Shown here piece after piece: positions 42,726 to 51,937 of a stretch of DNA of 64,000 bases (position 1 is the first letter of the stretch; every line of letters starts with the position of its first letter). The position numbers and the translations under genes were made by a program. Source of the DNA: Phycisphaerales bacterium (GTDB taxonomy: Bacteria; Planctomycetota; Phycisphaerae; Phycisphaerales; SM1A02). The stretch is taken from the NCBI GenBank assembly GCA_022446885.1, contig JAKVBU010000017.1, positions 22,583-86,582 of the forward strand, in the 5' to 3' direction. The notes below the pieces were generated by a model that worked only from the letters and a program-made list of their open reading frames with translations, was not told the origin of the DNA and made no database searches.

Positions 42726-44312
42726 TCACTGAGCAGCGACCACCAGGGGTGTGATGTCGTACCCGTGACGCACCAGACCTGCCATGTTGATGGCCACGGT
42801 CTTACCTTCTCCCAGCAACTCCAAAGCGGTATCCATTTGCCACTGATGCAGATTGAAGTCGGGGTCATACCCACTGTCGCCAGGCGCCATGCCCAGCGGC
42901 CACCCGACCAGATAGATGGCCCGACCGCCTGCCTCCGTAATCTCGTCTTCGCTGAAGAACATGTTCGGCAGTGCTTCAGAGAACCCCTGCCAGTGGCGGT
43001 ACTCAGCAACGACGCTCTGCCCGAGCAGGTGCGGCTTGTTGCGCATTGGGATTGACTCGAGGAACACTTCCACGCCCCGCGCCCGCAACTCTGGAACCAT
43101 GCTCGTGACCCACGGCGAGTCTGCGGGGTGATGGGCGCTGGCGTCATGCCCCACACCGCGAAAGCCCTGTTGCAGCAGATCACCGTAGAACCGGCCGACC
43201 TCGTCTGGGGAACCGTGATCAGGCTGCTGAGTCCAGTCGCCGGTTGACGAGGGATAGGTGCGCGGCAGGCCGACATATCCGTACATGCGTGCCGAGCGGC
43301 CCTCCATGAAGTCCCTGACCGGATCCAACTCCAGCAGATTCGGGCGGCTCGACCGAGCGAACGCAAACTGCTCAAAGACCATCGGCTGCGTCTCACCATC
43401 GGGTGCTCGCCATGTGTAGTCATGGTCGTACCAGTAGCCGGCAGGATTGTGCATCCACAGATCCCAGCCAAAGGCCGCCTGGTCAGCGATGGGCTGCAAC
43501 TGGTTCTCCAGCAGCGGTCCCCAGCCCTCTTCATCGGTGTAGACCTGCGGGTGGATGCCATTGGCGTCGCCGGTCCAGGAGCCACCGACCAGTTGGAAGT
43601 GGATCAGTCGAGACGGGCCACCGTCATCGGCGGCAGCAGTCTGGCCGAACTGTTGCAGCACGACCAACAGATCGGCGATTCCGATCACGGCATCGTTGTC
43701 AACATCTCCGGGGCAGTCTGCGCCCTCAGGGCACCAGTCCTCCCAATTGGACACCACCTGCAGAATGTCATCCACCAGAACGTGTCCGTCGGCCGTGACA
43801 TCACCAGGAAGACCGAACTCCGGATCAACCTGCGCACGATCCGTCTGCAGGACGTCAAAGAGTTCTCCTGCAGGGCCAAGCACGTCAATCTCCACCTGCC
43901 CGAGGGCATCGGTCATCGACTCGTCAATTCGCATTGGACGTGATTGATGGCGATCGACGCGGAACCGGGCATGGCTCACGTTGAATTCGTCGGTCAGGAT
44001 GTTGTCGAGATCGAGTCGATCAGTCTGCACCACGCCCTCGCTGTCGGTCCAGACCAGGCTCAGGCCCTGCCGCCCGGCGTCAGCGTCAACGTCGAGCGAA
44101 ACCATGACCGGCCGATCATGCCGCATGATCTCTGGATCAATCGTCAGGGCGTTTTCAAGCCCGGTCATCTGATCCTGAACCATGAACGTGATCGTGCCAT
44201 CGCTTGCTCGGCTGCCTTTCCAACGGACGGCTGCATCAGCCGTGGTGTTGAAACAGGTCGCGGTCAGAACCGACAGAGTGGTCAGAGAGATGAGCTTGCG
44301 GGTAGTGGGCAT
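42726..44312 (-). CDS. Secreted protein with internal dockerin pair and C-terminal TIM-barrel-like domain
   Basis: Exported 528-residue protein with a signal peptide (to about residue 27, TTADAA). An N-terminal beta domain is followed by two dockerin-like repeats at about residues 169-223 (GDVTADGHVLVDDILQVVSNW and GDVDNDAVIGIADLLVVLQQFG). A 300-residue C-terminal domain follows (GYYGYVGLPR-like region, GFRGVGHDASAHH, GVEVFLESIPM, AIYLVGWPLGMAP), which reads as a glycoside-hydrolase-like TIM barrel with His/Asp/Glu at strand ends. Dockerins normally lie at the C-terminus, so this order is odd. Ten bases separate its stop from the convergent polymerase gene. Confidence 0.7.
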   Translation of the reverse strand: MPTTRKLISLTTLSVLTATCFNTTADAAVRWKGSRASDGTITFMVQDQMTGLENALTIDPEIMRHDRPVMVSLDVDADAGRQGLSLVWTDSEGVVQTDRLDLDNILTDEFNVSHARFRVDRHQSRPMRIDESMTDALGQVEIDVLGPAGELFDVLQTDRAQVDPEFGLPGDVTADGHVLVDDILQVVSNWEDWCPEGADCPGDVDNDAVIGIADLLVVLQQFGQTAAADDGGPSRLIHFQLVGGSWTGDANGIHPQVYTDEEGWGPLLENQLQPIADQAAFGWDLWMHNPAGYWYDHDYTWRAPDGETQPMVFEQFAFARSSRPNLLELDPVRDFMEGRSARMYGYVGLPRTYPSSTGDWTQQPDHGSPDEVGRFYGDLLQQGFRGVGHDASAHHPADSPWVTSMVPELRARGVEVFLESIPMRNKPHLLGQSVVAEYRHWQGFSEALPNMFFSEDEITEAGGRAIYLVGWPLGMAPGDSGYDPDFNLHQWQMDTALELLGEGKTVAINMAGLVRHGYDITPLVVAAQ

Positions 44313-44483
44313 GGTGGGGATCCAGGGACAGGTCCAGAGATCTGGACTGCTCCCGGGTCGGTCCCCATCCGCGGGCCCACCGAGCCGGTCGAGAGTTGCA
44401 TCGGGCGAGGATCAGCTCATCTGAACGCCCCCTGAGCTCGCTGGAGAAACAGCAGGTCCATCTGTACGGACTGCGACGATGAA

Positions 44484-44699
44484 TCAGCGTGAAAGGGCGA
44501 GCATCCGGTCACTGGCGGCGACCAGATGGAGATCAACACCCAGTTGATCACCGGCCACCAGCCTCGCATCGGCGCCCTGAAGGGCATCGAAGGCTCCCGG
44601 GCGAGCGTCTCCCATTCGGGGTCGCTGCTCATTGCATCCGCCCAGAGCGAAGAGTGCTGTACATGCAAGGATGGCGCTGGCGGCGGTCGTGGCCGTCAT
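44484..44699 (-). CDS. Small lipoprotein
   Basis: Predicted 71-residue lipoprotein: signal peptide with lipobox ALGGC near residue 22, then about 49 polar residues including VAGDQLGVDLHLVAASDRML. CAGGAG lies eight bases upstream of the ATG at 44699, supporting a real gene. No family recognised. It is transcribed toward the dockerin gene at 42.7 kb, with about 170 bases of empty sequence between. Confidence 0.6.
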   Translation of the reverse strand: MTATTAASAILACTALFALGGCNEQRPRMGDARPGAFDALQGADARLVAGDQLGVDLHLVAASDRMLALSR

Positions 44700-44952
44700 G
44701 GGTCATGCTCCTGTGATTCATGGTGCCCGCTGGCAATGGGCACGGATGGACAACCACAAGCCCCCATCCATCATTCGACCAACTGATGAAACGGCCCGGA
44801 GACCCCTAGTTGGCCCTGAATCCGCGTTTCGAGCAGACCTGCCCGTGTCTCGAGCAACTCCCGCGTGACTCCAAGTCGTTGCTCAGAACATTTCGGGCCT
44901 GATTTGGCTTGATCAGGTCGGCCTTGGGCTGATCATCTCTGAGCAGGCATGA
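44700..44952. other. Intergenic spacer, no gene seen
   Basis: Between the small lipoprotein and the end of the sulfatase gene. A short hairpin CCTGAT/ATCAGG lies at about 44902-44922 and could terminate minus-strand transcription from the sulfatase. I see no coding sequence. Confidence 0.5.
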
Positions 44953-46320
44953 TCACGGCAGTGATCGTTCCTCGGCTCGAGTGTCAACGTGGGGCTGGTG
45001 CTTCTCAATCTGATTCCTGATCCACTTGTCCCCCGTAGACCACCGTGGCGCCTGCAGATGCTCGCTCCACGTCTGAAGTGCATTGCTGAGTTGCACAACC
45101 ACCTCCTGGTGTTCTGCCGACACATCGGTGCCCTCGCCGGGGTCAGCCTGCAGGTCGAACAGCATCCGCTGTGCGTCGTTGACAACGATCAGCTTCCACC
45201 TATCGTCGTCGATCACGGCCTTGACAGGACCACGCCGCCAAAACAGGTGCTCATGTGGTGCTGAGGTGTCGGATCCACTCAAGTACGGCCGCAGATCGAC
45301 CCCGTCCAGATCGCTTGCGTCTGCCTGAGCGCACGCGATCGTGCTGGCCGTGATGTCCATCGTGCTCACAGGCCTGCTGTATCGACTGCCAGGATTGGTG
45401 ACGCCGGGCCAGCGCACAATCATCGGCACGCGTACCCCTCCTTCGAACTTGGATCCCTTCATTCCACGCAACGTGCCGTTGTCCGATCCGTTGTTTGTCG
45501 CGCCGCCATTGTCGTTCACGAACCAGATGACAGTTTTGTGCGCCTCGGAGCTGGCCTCGACCGCCTGCAGAATGTCGCCCACGGCCCGGTCGAGGGCCCG
45601 CTGCATTGCGATGTAGGTGGTGCGCTTCGAAGGCTCGCCCCCGATCGCTTCCAGATCTTCGGGAGGCGCCTGCATTGGTCCATGGGGTGCCGTGAAAGAC
45701 ACATACAGCAGATAGGGTTCTGCGGGGGCCAACTCCCTCACGAGTAGCGCAGCCCTGTCGCCGAAGTACTCGGTCAGCCAGTCAAATCGCTTTCCCTCGG
45801 CCCGCACGAGTGCATCGCCGTCACGTTGCCGGTAGTTGGCTCGTGTCTTGTCATCAGGCAGCGGGGTGTAGGGCCGGCTGCCTGAGAGTTGCCCATGGAA
45901 GTGATCGAAGCCCTGGGCCTGCGGTCGCATGTCGGGCTCGTACCCCAAGTGCCACTTGCCTACCGCGGCCGTACTCCAGCCTGCCCCTTTGAGCCGCTCA
46001 GCGATGGTGTCAATCTCACCAGGCATGCCATGCTTCGACCCCACCGGCATGTTGTGCTCATGTCCGAACCGCTGTTGATATCGGCCGGAGATCAGACCGG
46101 CCCGAGAAGGCGAGCACACACTGGCAGTCACATACCCACGCTCAAACACCGTGCCTGATGCCGCCAGCGCATCAAGGTTGGGTGTTGGCACATCGGATGC
46201 GCCCTGAAAGCCGAAGTCGGCCCAGCCCGCGTCGTCGCAGACCATGATGATCACGTTTGGCGTTGGGGGCGCGTCAGTGATCGGGCTCGACCATGCCAGC
46301 AGTGGTAGCAGCCAGTACAT
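44953..46320 (-). CDS. Secreted type I sulfatase
   Basis: Exported 455-residue arylsulfatase family member. After a signal peptide (about 1-15), NVIIMVCDDAGWADFG gives the metal aspartates, and CSPSRAGLISGRY (Cys at residue 69) is the C-x-P-x-R sequence whose cysteine becomes formylglycine. GKWHLGY and a downstream NDNGG stretch provide the remaining metal and sulfate ligands. Sulfatases are abundant in marine planctomycetes and act on sulfated algal glycans; the substrate here is unknown. TAGCCT ends six bases before the ATG. Confidence 0.93.
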   Translation of the reverse strand: MYWLLPLLAWSSPITDAPPTPNVIIMVCDDAGWADFGFQGASDVPTPNLDALAASGTVFERGYVTASVCSPSRAGLISGRYQQRFGHEHNMPVGSKHGMPGEIDTIAERLKGAGWSTAAVGKWHLGYEPDMRPQAQGFDHFHGQLSGSRPYTPLPDDKTRANYRQRDGDALVRAEGKRFDWLTEYFGDRAALLVRELAPAEPYLLYVSFTAPHGPMQAPPEDLEAIGGEPSKRTTYIAMQRALDRAVGDILQAVEASSEAHKTVIWFVNDNGGATNNGSDNGTLRGMKGSKFEGGVRVPMIVRWPGVTNPGSRYSRPVSTMDITASTIACAQADASDLDGVDLRPYLSGSDTSAPHEHLFWRRGPVKAVIDDDRWKLIVVNDAQRMLFDLQADPGEGTDVSAEHQEVVVQLSNALQTWSEHLQAPRWSTGDKWIRNQIEKHQPHVDTRAEERSLP

Positions 46321-46326
46321 GATCAG

Positions 46327-46332
46327 AGGCTA
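46327..46332 (-). promoter_or_regulatory. -10-like TAGCCT, leaderless position
   Basis: GGTAGCCT on the minus strand, six bases upstream of the sulfatase ATG at 46320, in the 38-base gap after the GYF gene. Confidence 0.5.
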
Positions 46333-46358
46333 CCGCCCATCCCCTCTGGCAACGTGTC

Positions 46359-47030
46359 TCAAGTCCACTCTGGCATCTTCTTCTGATGCTGGACAAAGGC
46401 AAAGACGCCGAAGGTTGTGGCGGCAATGAGCGTAAGAAGGGCTAACCACGCACCGAAGCCAGCGCCGAATGAGGCTGAACTTCGAAACCCCTGCCCTGCC
46501 GCGGAGAAACTCGACGAGCCTCCACCGCCTCCGAACACGCCGAACACGGCAAGCATCGCCATGAACAGAGCGCCTGCGGCCCCGGTGAATGTCCAAGGTC
46601 GAACGACTGCAACCCACGTCAGGCCAAGTGTCGCCCCTGCCAACAGAAACACCATGATGCCTGGCGCCGTGAGTAGGCCGGTAACCGATGCGGAGAACCC
46701 AAAGGAGTCCCCCATTCCGGATGAGGAGGCCGACGCGCTGAACCAAGGCAGGACAGTCGAGAGGACCGCACCCATGAGGCATCCCCTGAAGACCCACAAG
46801 ATGATCGAAGCAGGCATGAGCCAGTCAGCACCACCTAGCGGGGGCGCGACCTGAGCAGCGGCGGCCTGTCCACCTTTGAAGGCCTGACTCAGTGGTTTCC
46901 ACTGATTGTGGCCTTCGGGCGAAACTTCGTCTGTGAGAACCAGCGACCCGCTGGCATACATCTGTTTGAGTTGATCGATGGAGTAGCTGCTGGGACCAAT
47001 CTGCCCGCCACGTCGAATCTGATACTGCAT
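46359..47030 (-). CDS. GYF-domain multi-span membrane protein
   Basis: Predicted 223-residue protein. The N-terminal 50 residues (MQYQIRRGGQIGPSSYSIDQLKQM, ASGSLVLTDEV, QWKPLSQ) form a GYF_2-type peptide-binding domain, which would be cytoplasmic. A proline/alanine linker and about four membrane spans follow (from residue 70), with glycine/serine-rich loops. Its closest relative here is the gene at 47108. A partner-binding adaptor at the membrane is likely; no more can be said. Confidence 0.75.
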   Translation of the reverse strand: MQYQIRRGGQIGPSSYSIDQLKQMYASGSLVLTDEVSPEGHNQWKPLSQAFKGGQAAAAQVAPPLGGADWLMPASIILWVFRGCLMGAVLSTVLPWFSASASSSGMGDSFGFSASVTGLLTAPGIMVFLLAGATLGLTWVAVVRPWTFTGAAGALFMAMLAVFGVFGGGGGSSSFSAAGQGFRSSASFGAGFGAWLALLTLIAATTFGVFAFVQHQKKMPEWT

Positions 47031-47107
47031 GAGGACACCTCAAGTCACGCTGGAAACACGTCGTCGTCCTATCGACACCATCAGATCGGGCTCAAGGCAA
47101 AGGCTAC

Positions 47108-47803
47108 TCACAAGGCCGGCCGCTGCTTCAAGTGCTGGACAAAGGTAAACACACCAAATGTAGTGGCGCCCAGTGAGGCAATGAAGGCCAAGATCAACCC
47201 GATGCCGCGCCACCCAAGGCCCACACCCCGACTCGCTAGATGGGAGAGCCCCTCCACCAAACTCGGACCACCTGGTTCAGGCGTGGGGCTGCCAATCCCA
47301 ATCAGAACAATGAACGTCAGGAACAGGCAAAGGGCTGCGCCAACGAACAGCCACTGTCGATGCGGAATGGGCGCCCACGTACCGCCAAGTGCCGCACCTG
47401 CTAGGAGCAAGACCAAGATTCCCGGCCAGTGAACAATGCCCAGCCAACTCTCGCTCATCCCTCCAGCAGACACTGACCACCATGGCAGCACCACTGTGAG
47501 AATCAGCAGCATCAAACACCCTCTGAACACCCACCCCACAACATGAGCAGGCATGAGCCAATCATCGCCGGCAGACCCTGCCGCAGGGGCCGCTGCGGCC
47601 CCCGTAGGCGCGGGCGCAGCAACCGCTGGCGCCTCTTGCGGCGCACTGGCCAGCACACGTGGCAGGGGTACCCACATGTCGCCACCTTCCTGCGCAACTT
47701 CGTCGGTCTGCAGGAGCGTGCCCGCCGCTGACAACTGATGCAATTGTTGCATCGAGTAGAGCCCGGGGCTGACCTGACCACCACGTCGAATCTGATACTG
47801 CAA
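47108..47803 (-). CDS. GYF-domain multi-span membrane protein, TTG start
   Basis: Paralogue of the gene at 46359: GYF_2 domain (QYQIRRGGQVSPGLYSMQQL, TLLQTDEV), Ala/Pro linker, about four membrane spans and the shared closing segment TTFGVFTFVQH. I place the start at a TTG at 47803, because GGAGGAG lies six bases upstream and the resulting N-terminus (MQYQIRRGG) then matches the paralogue exactly. A GTG at 47830 would add nine residues without counterpart. 231 residues. Confidence 0.72.
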   Translation of the reverse strand: MQYQIRRGGQVSPGLYSMQQLHQLSAAGTLLQTDEVAQEGGDMWVPLPRVLASAPQEAPAVAAPAPTGAAAAPAAGSAGDDWLMPAHVVGWVFRGCLMLLILTVVLPWWSVSAGGMSESWLGIVHWPGILVLLLAGAALGGTWAPIPHRQWLFVGAALCLFLTFIVLIGIGSPTPEPGGPSLVEGLSHLASRGVGLGWRGIGLILAFIASLGATTFGVFTFVQHLKQRPAL

Positions 47804-47958
47804 TTGAATCTCCTCCAGAGGCTGGCCCATCGCCTCGAGGACAACTTAAAGCCAATCCCCGCTGCCCCGCAACCGCCCCGCCGTCGGGATACTCAAAATG
47901 ACATCGAGCGGGCCTTGCGAGCCCGCCCGATATCTCAGATTCCCAGCCCATGCTGGAG

Positions 47959-49446
47959 TCAGAAGCACGGGCCCCAGGCAGCCACCATCTGCAGCAGGTC
48001 TTCGAGGTTGGTTTGGCCATCGCCGTTGATATCAGTCAGACAAGAGTCGGGGCAATCACTGCAGTCTTGGTCAGCTGCCAACCACAGTCCGCCAAGTTCG
48101 CTGCACATGTCTTCGCTGGTGAAAGCGCAGCCGGTGCCGACGCAGCAGGCTGCTTCCTCGGGGGCCCACAGGCACAGGTTTTCAACTGATGTGCCCCCCT
48201 GATCGGCCCAAGCACCCTGCACCTGGTCGGGGAGATTGCCACAGATAGAACTCTGCCCGATCATCGTGCCCTGAGCCATGATGTTCGACAGTCCGCCACC
48301 GGGCGTGCCACTACTGTTGTTTTGCTGCACAGTGCAATGCGCCATCTGCACCATGCTGCCGAAGTTGAACATGCCGCCACCGCTGCTCGCCGATGTGTTG
48401 GCCGACACATCACTGTTCGACCATGAAACCTGCGTATCAAGATGCGCGACGGCACCGCCCCGCTGCCCCGCTGAGTTGTCCAACAGCGTACAGCCCGACA
48501 CGGTTGACCCTTCGCCATAACGAATGACGATCGCCCCACCGTCCGACTGAGCCGAGTTGGACTGGAATGAGGACGCCTGAAGGTCGGCTGAGCCTTCATA
48601 CACCAGCAAGGCGCCACCGGATCCGGCCAACGCGTTGTTGCCATCCATCATGGTGTCCTGCACTGTCAATTGCGTCGTGTGGGTGAAGACGGCCCCGCCA
48701 TCAATGCCCGATGCGTTGGCCTGGAAGAAGGAATCGTTGATGGCGAGACTACCGCCATAGGTGTTGATCGCGCCGCCGCGATTGGGTGCTGAGTTCTGAT
48801 GGAGCTCACAGTCATTCAGCACGACATGCCCTGAGAAGGCGTCGATGGCGCCGCCTCCCCATCCACCCTGGTTGTATGTGAGTTTGCACTGCTCAAAGGT
48901 CACGGATCCCCCACGAACATGCACGGCGCCACCGGAACTGCCAGAGGCGTTCATGTAGAAGGTGCAGTCCTCGAACATGGGATCGGAGTCGGGACCGACG
49001 AACACAGCGCCACCGCCATTGTCCGCCTGATTTCCAGTAAACAACACGTTGCTGACCGTGGGGCTGGCACCGTTGATGAACATCGCACCGCCATATGGGG
49101 CGTCGCCCAGATGCAGCACCATGTTCTCAATGATGGTTGACTGGCCCTCACCTGAATCGATTCGGAAGATGGATGCATTGCCAACGCCCTTGATCAAGGT
49201 CAACTGATCTGCAGGCCAGACGACGGCACCGGAAATGGTGATCGCCTTGCCCTGCGTGTCGAGGCCGGATGCCTGATACACGCCAGCTGCAAGGCTGATC
49301 TTGTCGCCGTCGACGGCTGCGTCGATAGCGTCTTGAATGGTCGGGAATGTGCCGGGTACAGATAAGACATCCGCTGTCGCGGACGAACACAGGGAGTAGA
49401 TCCCGATGGCAGAAATGGCAACTGCTGAGGATGCAACTGGGTTCAT
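47959..49446 (-). CDS. Secreted beta-helix protein with six-cysteine module and dockerin-like tail
   Basis: Exported 495-residue protein. Signal peptide to about residue 25 (SSATAD). The cap LSVPGTFPTIQDAIDAAVDGD begins a right-handed beta-helix with some 14 coils (F-x-x-N/GG-A pattern) closed by ICGNLPDQVQGAWADQGG. Next comes a six-cysteine module, AACCVGTGCAFTSEDMCSELGG with two more CxxC-like pairs, and finally DINGDGQTNLEDLLQMVAAWG as a dockerin-like repeat ending GPCF. Probably extracellular. The start is the ATG at 49446 that opens the signal peptide. Confidence 0.85.
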   Translation of the reverse strand: MNPVASSAVAISAIGIYSLCSSATADVLSVPGTFPTIQDAIDAAVDGDKISLAAGVYQASGLDTQGKAITISGAVVWPADQLTLIKGVGNASIFRIDSGEGQSTIIENMVLHLGDAPYGGAMFINGASPTVSNVLFTGNQADNGGGAVFVGPDSDPMFEDCTFYMNASGSSGGAVHVRGGSVTFEQCKLTYNQGGWGGGAIDAFSGHVVLNDCELHQNSAPNRGGAINTYGGSLAINDSFFQANASGIDGGAVFTHTTQLTVQDTMMDGNNALAGSGGALLVYEGSADLQASSFQSNSAQSDGGAIVIRYGEGSTVSGCTLLDNSAGQRGGAVAHLDTQVSWSNSDVSANTSASSGGGMFNFGSMVQMAHCTVQQNNSSGTPGGGLSNIMAQGTMIGQSSICGNLPDQVQGAWADQGGTSVENLCLWAPEEAACCVGTGCAFTSEDMCSELGGLWLAADQDCSDCPDSCLTDINGDGQTNLEDLLQMVAAWGPCF

Positions 49447-49677
49447 GGTGGGTCTCACGATCTGAAGGCGATGAGGCGCCTTGGGTGCTGGGCCTTCGAC
49501 GCCCGGTCCATCCGGGCGTTGGTGTGCGATGTCGGGGCCGCTCCAAGGGCATCTATGCGCCTTGCAGCAGACGTAAGAGATGCAAAGGGCCGAATTCTGT
49601 CGGCCAACCCGCACAACCTGACCTCCCCCCTCTCACAGCCCCTGCGAGCCCTGCTCGGGTTCGATACCGTGCCCAAC

Positions 49678-51021
49678 ATGACTGACGCCAGTGCCACCCA
49701 GACACCGTCTACCACCTCCGCATCTGAACAATTGCTGGGCGAAACGGCCCTGAGTGACGCCGTTCAAGACGGTGTGCTGTGGCTCGAAAGCACCGCGACC
49801 GGCTGGGGGCTGAGCAGTTTCTGGTCTGGCTTGTTCGCGGCCATCGTCGCCATGGCGATCGTCGGCGTGGTCTGCTGGCTGGGCAACCTCATCGCCAAGG
49901 CCCTCATCAAGGGTGTCGTGCATCGCCTGCTGAAGAGAACCGGGGCCACTTGGGCCCATTCTCTGATGAAGGAGCGGGTGCTGGTGCGGCTGTCGCATCT
50001 GGTGCCGGTCGCGCTGCTCATGCTGGCACTTCCCGCCTTCAGCGACTTCGGCGTGGACTGGTGGCTGCGGCCCATCGTTGAGATCTACGTGATCTGGATC
50101 CTGTTGATGGTTGCCTTCGGGCTTCTGGAAGTGGGCGAAGATCTGGTGCGGCATCACGGGCTGGAAGATCGCATTCCAGAGACGGGCATCTCACAAGCAC
50201 TCAAGATCGTGCTGAGCCTGATTGCAGTCGTGCTCGTCTTCAGCGTGCTGTTCTCCAAGTCGCCGCTGTGGTTCCTCTCGGGCATCGGTGCGCTTGCCGC
50301 CGTTCTGATGTTGATCTTCAAGGACGCCATTCTCGGTTTGGTTGCAGGCATTCAGATCAGCATCAACGACATGGTTCGAGTGGGTGACTGGATCACCGTG
50401 CCGTCCAAAGGTGTAGACGGCGATGTTGAGGAGATCACCCTCACCACGGTGAAGGTCCGAGCCTTTGACAAGACGCTGGTGCTGGTGCCCGCCTACGATC
50501 TGATGTCCAACCCATTCACGAATTGGCGCGGCATGTCCGAGTCTGGCGGTCGCCGGATCAAGCGATCCATCAACATCGATCTTTCCACCGTTCGGTTCGT
50601 TGGCCGCGACGATCTCGATCGGTACAAGCGGTTCTCGCTGCTCACTGAGGAACTCGACCGGCGCATTGCCGCGGTTGATCAGTGGAACGCCGAAAACGAT
50701 GTGGACACGTCCAATGCCGTCAATGGCCGGCAACAGACGAATCTCGGCGTGTTCCGGGCCTATGTCGAGGCGTATCTGAGACAGCACCCCCTCGTGCATT
50801 CGGACGGATTCACGTTTCTTGTTCGGCATCTGGATCCGGGCCCGCAGGGGTTGCCACTGCAGATCTACGTCTTCACCACGGACAACCGCTGGGTGCCTTA
50901 TGAGCAGATTCAGGCCGACATCTTCGACCATCTGCTGGCTGCGGTCCCGGGCTTCGACTTGGGGGTGTTTCAGGCGCCCAGCGGACGCGATGTGGAAACC
51001 GCTCTGGCAACTGCTCAGTAG
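49678..51021 (+). CDS. YbdG-type MscS mechanosensitive channel
   Basis: Inner-membrane channel of 447 residues. Five predicted spans; the pore helix and beta domain show FLSGIGALAAVLMLIFKDAI and VRVGDWITVPSKGVDGDVEE, then TVKVRAFDKTLVLVPAYDL and NWRGMSESGGRRIKRSINID, which match the YbdG subgroup (miniconductance, osmotic downshock). The C-terminal domain is MscS-like mixed alpha/beta. A TACCGT hexamer lies seven bases before the ATG at 49678; a longer ORF beginning at 49471 runs through promoter sequence and is rejected. It converges with the GYF gene by a seven-base overlap. Confidence 0.88.
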   Translation: MTDASATQTPSTTSASEQLLGETALSDAVQDGVLWLESTATGWGLSSFWSGLFAAIVAMAIVGVVCWLGNLIAKALIKGVVHRLLKRTGATWAHSLMKERVLVRLSHLVPVALLMLALPAFSDFGVDWWLRPIVEIYVIWILLMVAFGLLEVGEDLVRHHGLEDRIPETGISQALKIVLSLIAVVLVFSVLFSKSPLWFLSGIGALAAVLMLIFKDAILGLVAGIQISINDMVRVGDWITVPSKGVDGDVEEITLTTVKVRAFDKTLVLVPAYDLMSNPFTNWRGMSESGGRRIKRSINIDLSTVRFVGRDDLDRYKRFSLLTEELDRRIAAVDQWNAENDVDTSNAVNGRQQTNLGVFRAYVEAYLRQHPLVHSDGFTFLVRHLDPGPQGLPLQIYVFTTDNRWVPYEQIQADIFDHLLAAVPGFDLGVFQAPSGRDVETALATAQ

Positions 51022-51932
51022 TCGCCGATCTCATCGCACATCTTCTCGAGCACGGCGACGCCGTCAAACAAAGTCCACGCTTCACCGTCAACTTCGATCG
51101 CTTGCAGGCCGAATTCATCGCCGTCCACATTGAATTGCAGCAGCATGCGTGCGGGCACCAAGTCCACCGTAATCTCACCCATCATGTTGACATAGGTGTT
51201 GCCGTCGTCAGCAATGATCGACTCCCATTGCGGGTCACCGACGAATGAGTTGACGAGCGCATCGACCGTGTGGTTCGGGCACATGTGGAGGCTTCCCCCA
51301 CGAACCAGGCGCTCTGCAGCGGATCCACTGGCAACGCCTGGCACTTGCATGATGCCCACAAAGAGCAGGGCGAGCATACCTACAGAAGCCGACACCCATC
51401 GCACGGCATCGGGCACATGGAGGCTGCGCTTGCCCAGTGCCATGAGCAGCACCCCCACGCCGAGGGCAACGGCCCCGGTGTATGGCTCGATGGCGGTGCC
51501 AGCGATGCCCATGCCAGCGTAGAAGTCCCACACCTCAAAGTTGTAAAGCGCGATATCTCCCAGCCCCAGAGCGATGAACAACACACCCACGATCTGCAGC
51601 GCGACGCCCGATGCGCCCGCAATGGAGTCGTCGTTCTGGGCTTCAGCTTCAGCCGGCGGCGCTTCGGCGGGCGCCTGCTCCCCAAGCCCCTGCGATCCAG
51701 CCGGAGCGACACGCAAACTCGGCACCGAAGCCACAGTTGCCCACTGGTCCGTGCCAACTACTCGAATCAGGTCGTCGGGTAACAACTTGCCTTCAAGGGC
51801 CATTGCCTTGACCTGGTCACTCATCCAAGGGCCCGAGACCTGGTCCCCTCGCCGCAACTCGTATTGCCTTGAAATCGCCTCTTCTCCAGTTACAAACCAC
51901 GCCGACAGGCAGGGTAATCGTACAGCCCTCAT
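51015..51932 (-). CDS. GYF-domain membrane protein, start uncertain
   Basis: Third GYF protein of the window: RQYELRRGDQVSGPWMSDQVKAM, LPDDLIRV and QWATV form the GYF_2 domain, followed by an acidic Ala/Glu linker, about four membrane spans and a C-terminal soluble domain of about 105 residues not shared with the other two. The ATG at 51932 adds a stretch before the GYF domain that contains a TACGAT hexamer. An AUU codon at 51875 lies just after GGAGAAGAGG and would give the N-terminus expected from the paralogues. No standard start codon fits there, so both options remain. Confidence 0.65.
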   Translation of the reverse strand: MRAVRLPCLSAWFVTGEEAISRQYELRRGDQVSGPWMSDQVKAMALEGKLLPDDLIRVVGTDQWATVASVPSLRVAPAGSQGLGEQAPAEAPPAEAEAQNDDSIAGASGVALQIVGVLFIALGLGDIALYNFEVWDFYAGMGIAGTAIEPYTGAVALGVGVLLMALGKRSLHVPDAVRWVSASVGMLALLFVGIMQVPGVASGSAAERLVRGGSLHMCPNHTVDALVNSFVGDPQWESIIADDGNTYVNMMGEITVDLVPARMLLQFNVDGDEFGLQAIEVDGEAWTLFDGVAVLEKMCDEIGDY

Positions 51933-51937
51933 CCACT

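Noticed and set aside
49471..49677. N-terminal extension of the MscS gene
   Set aside because: It crosses the likely promoter and lacks conserved features; the ATG at 49678 gives a normal N-terminus.
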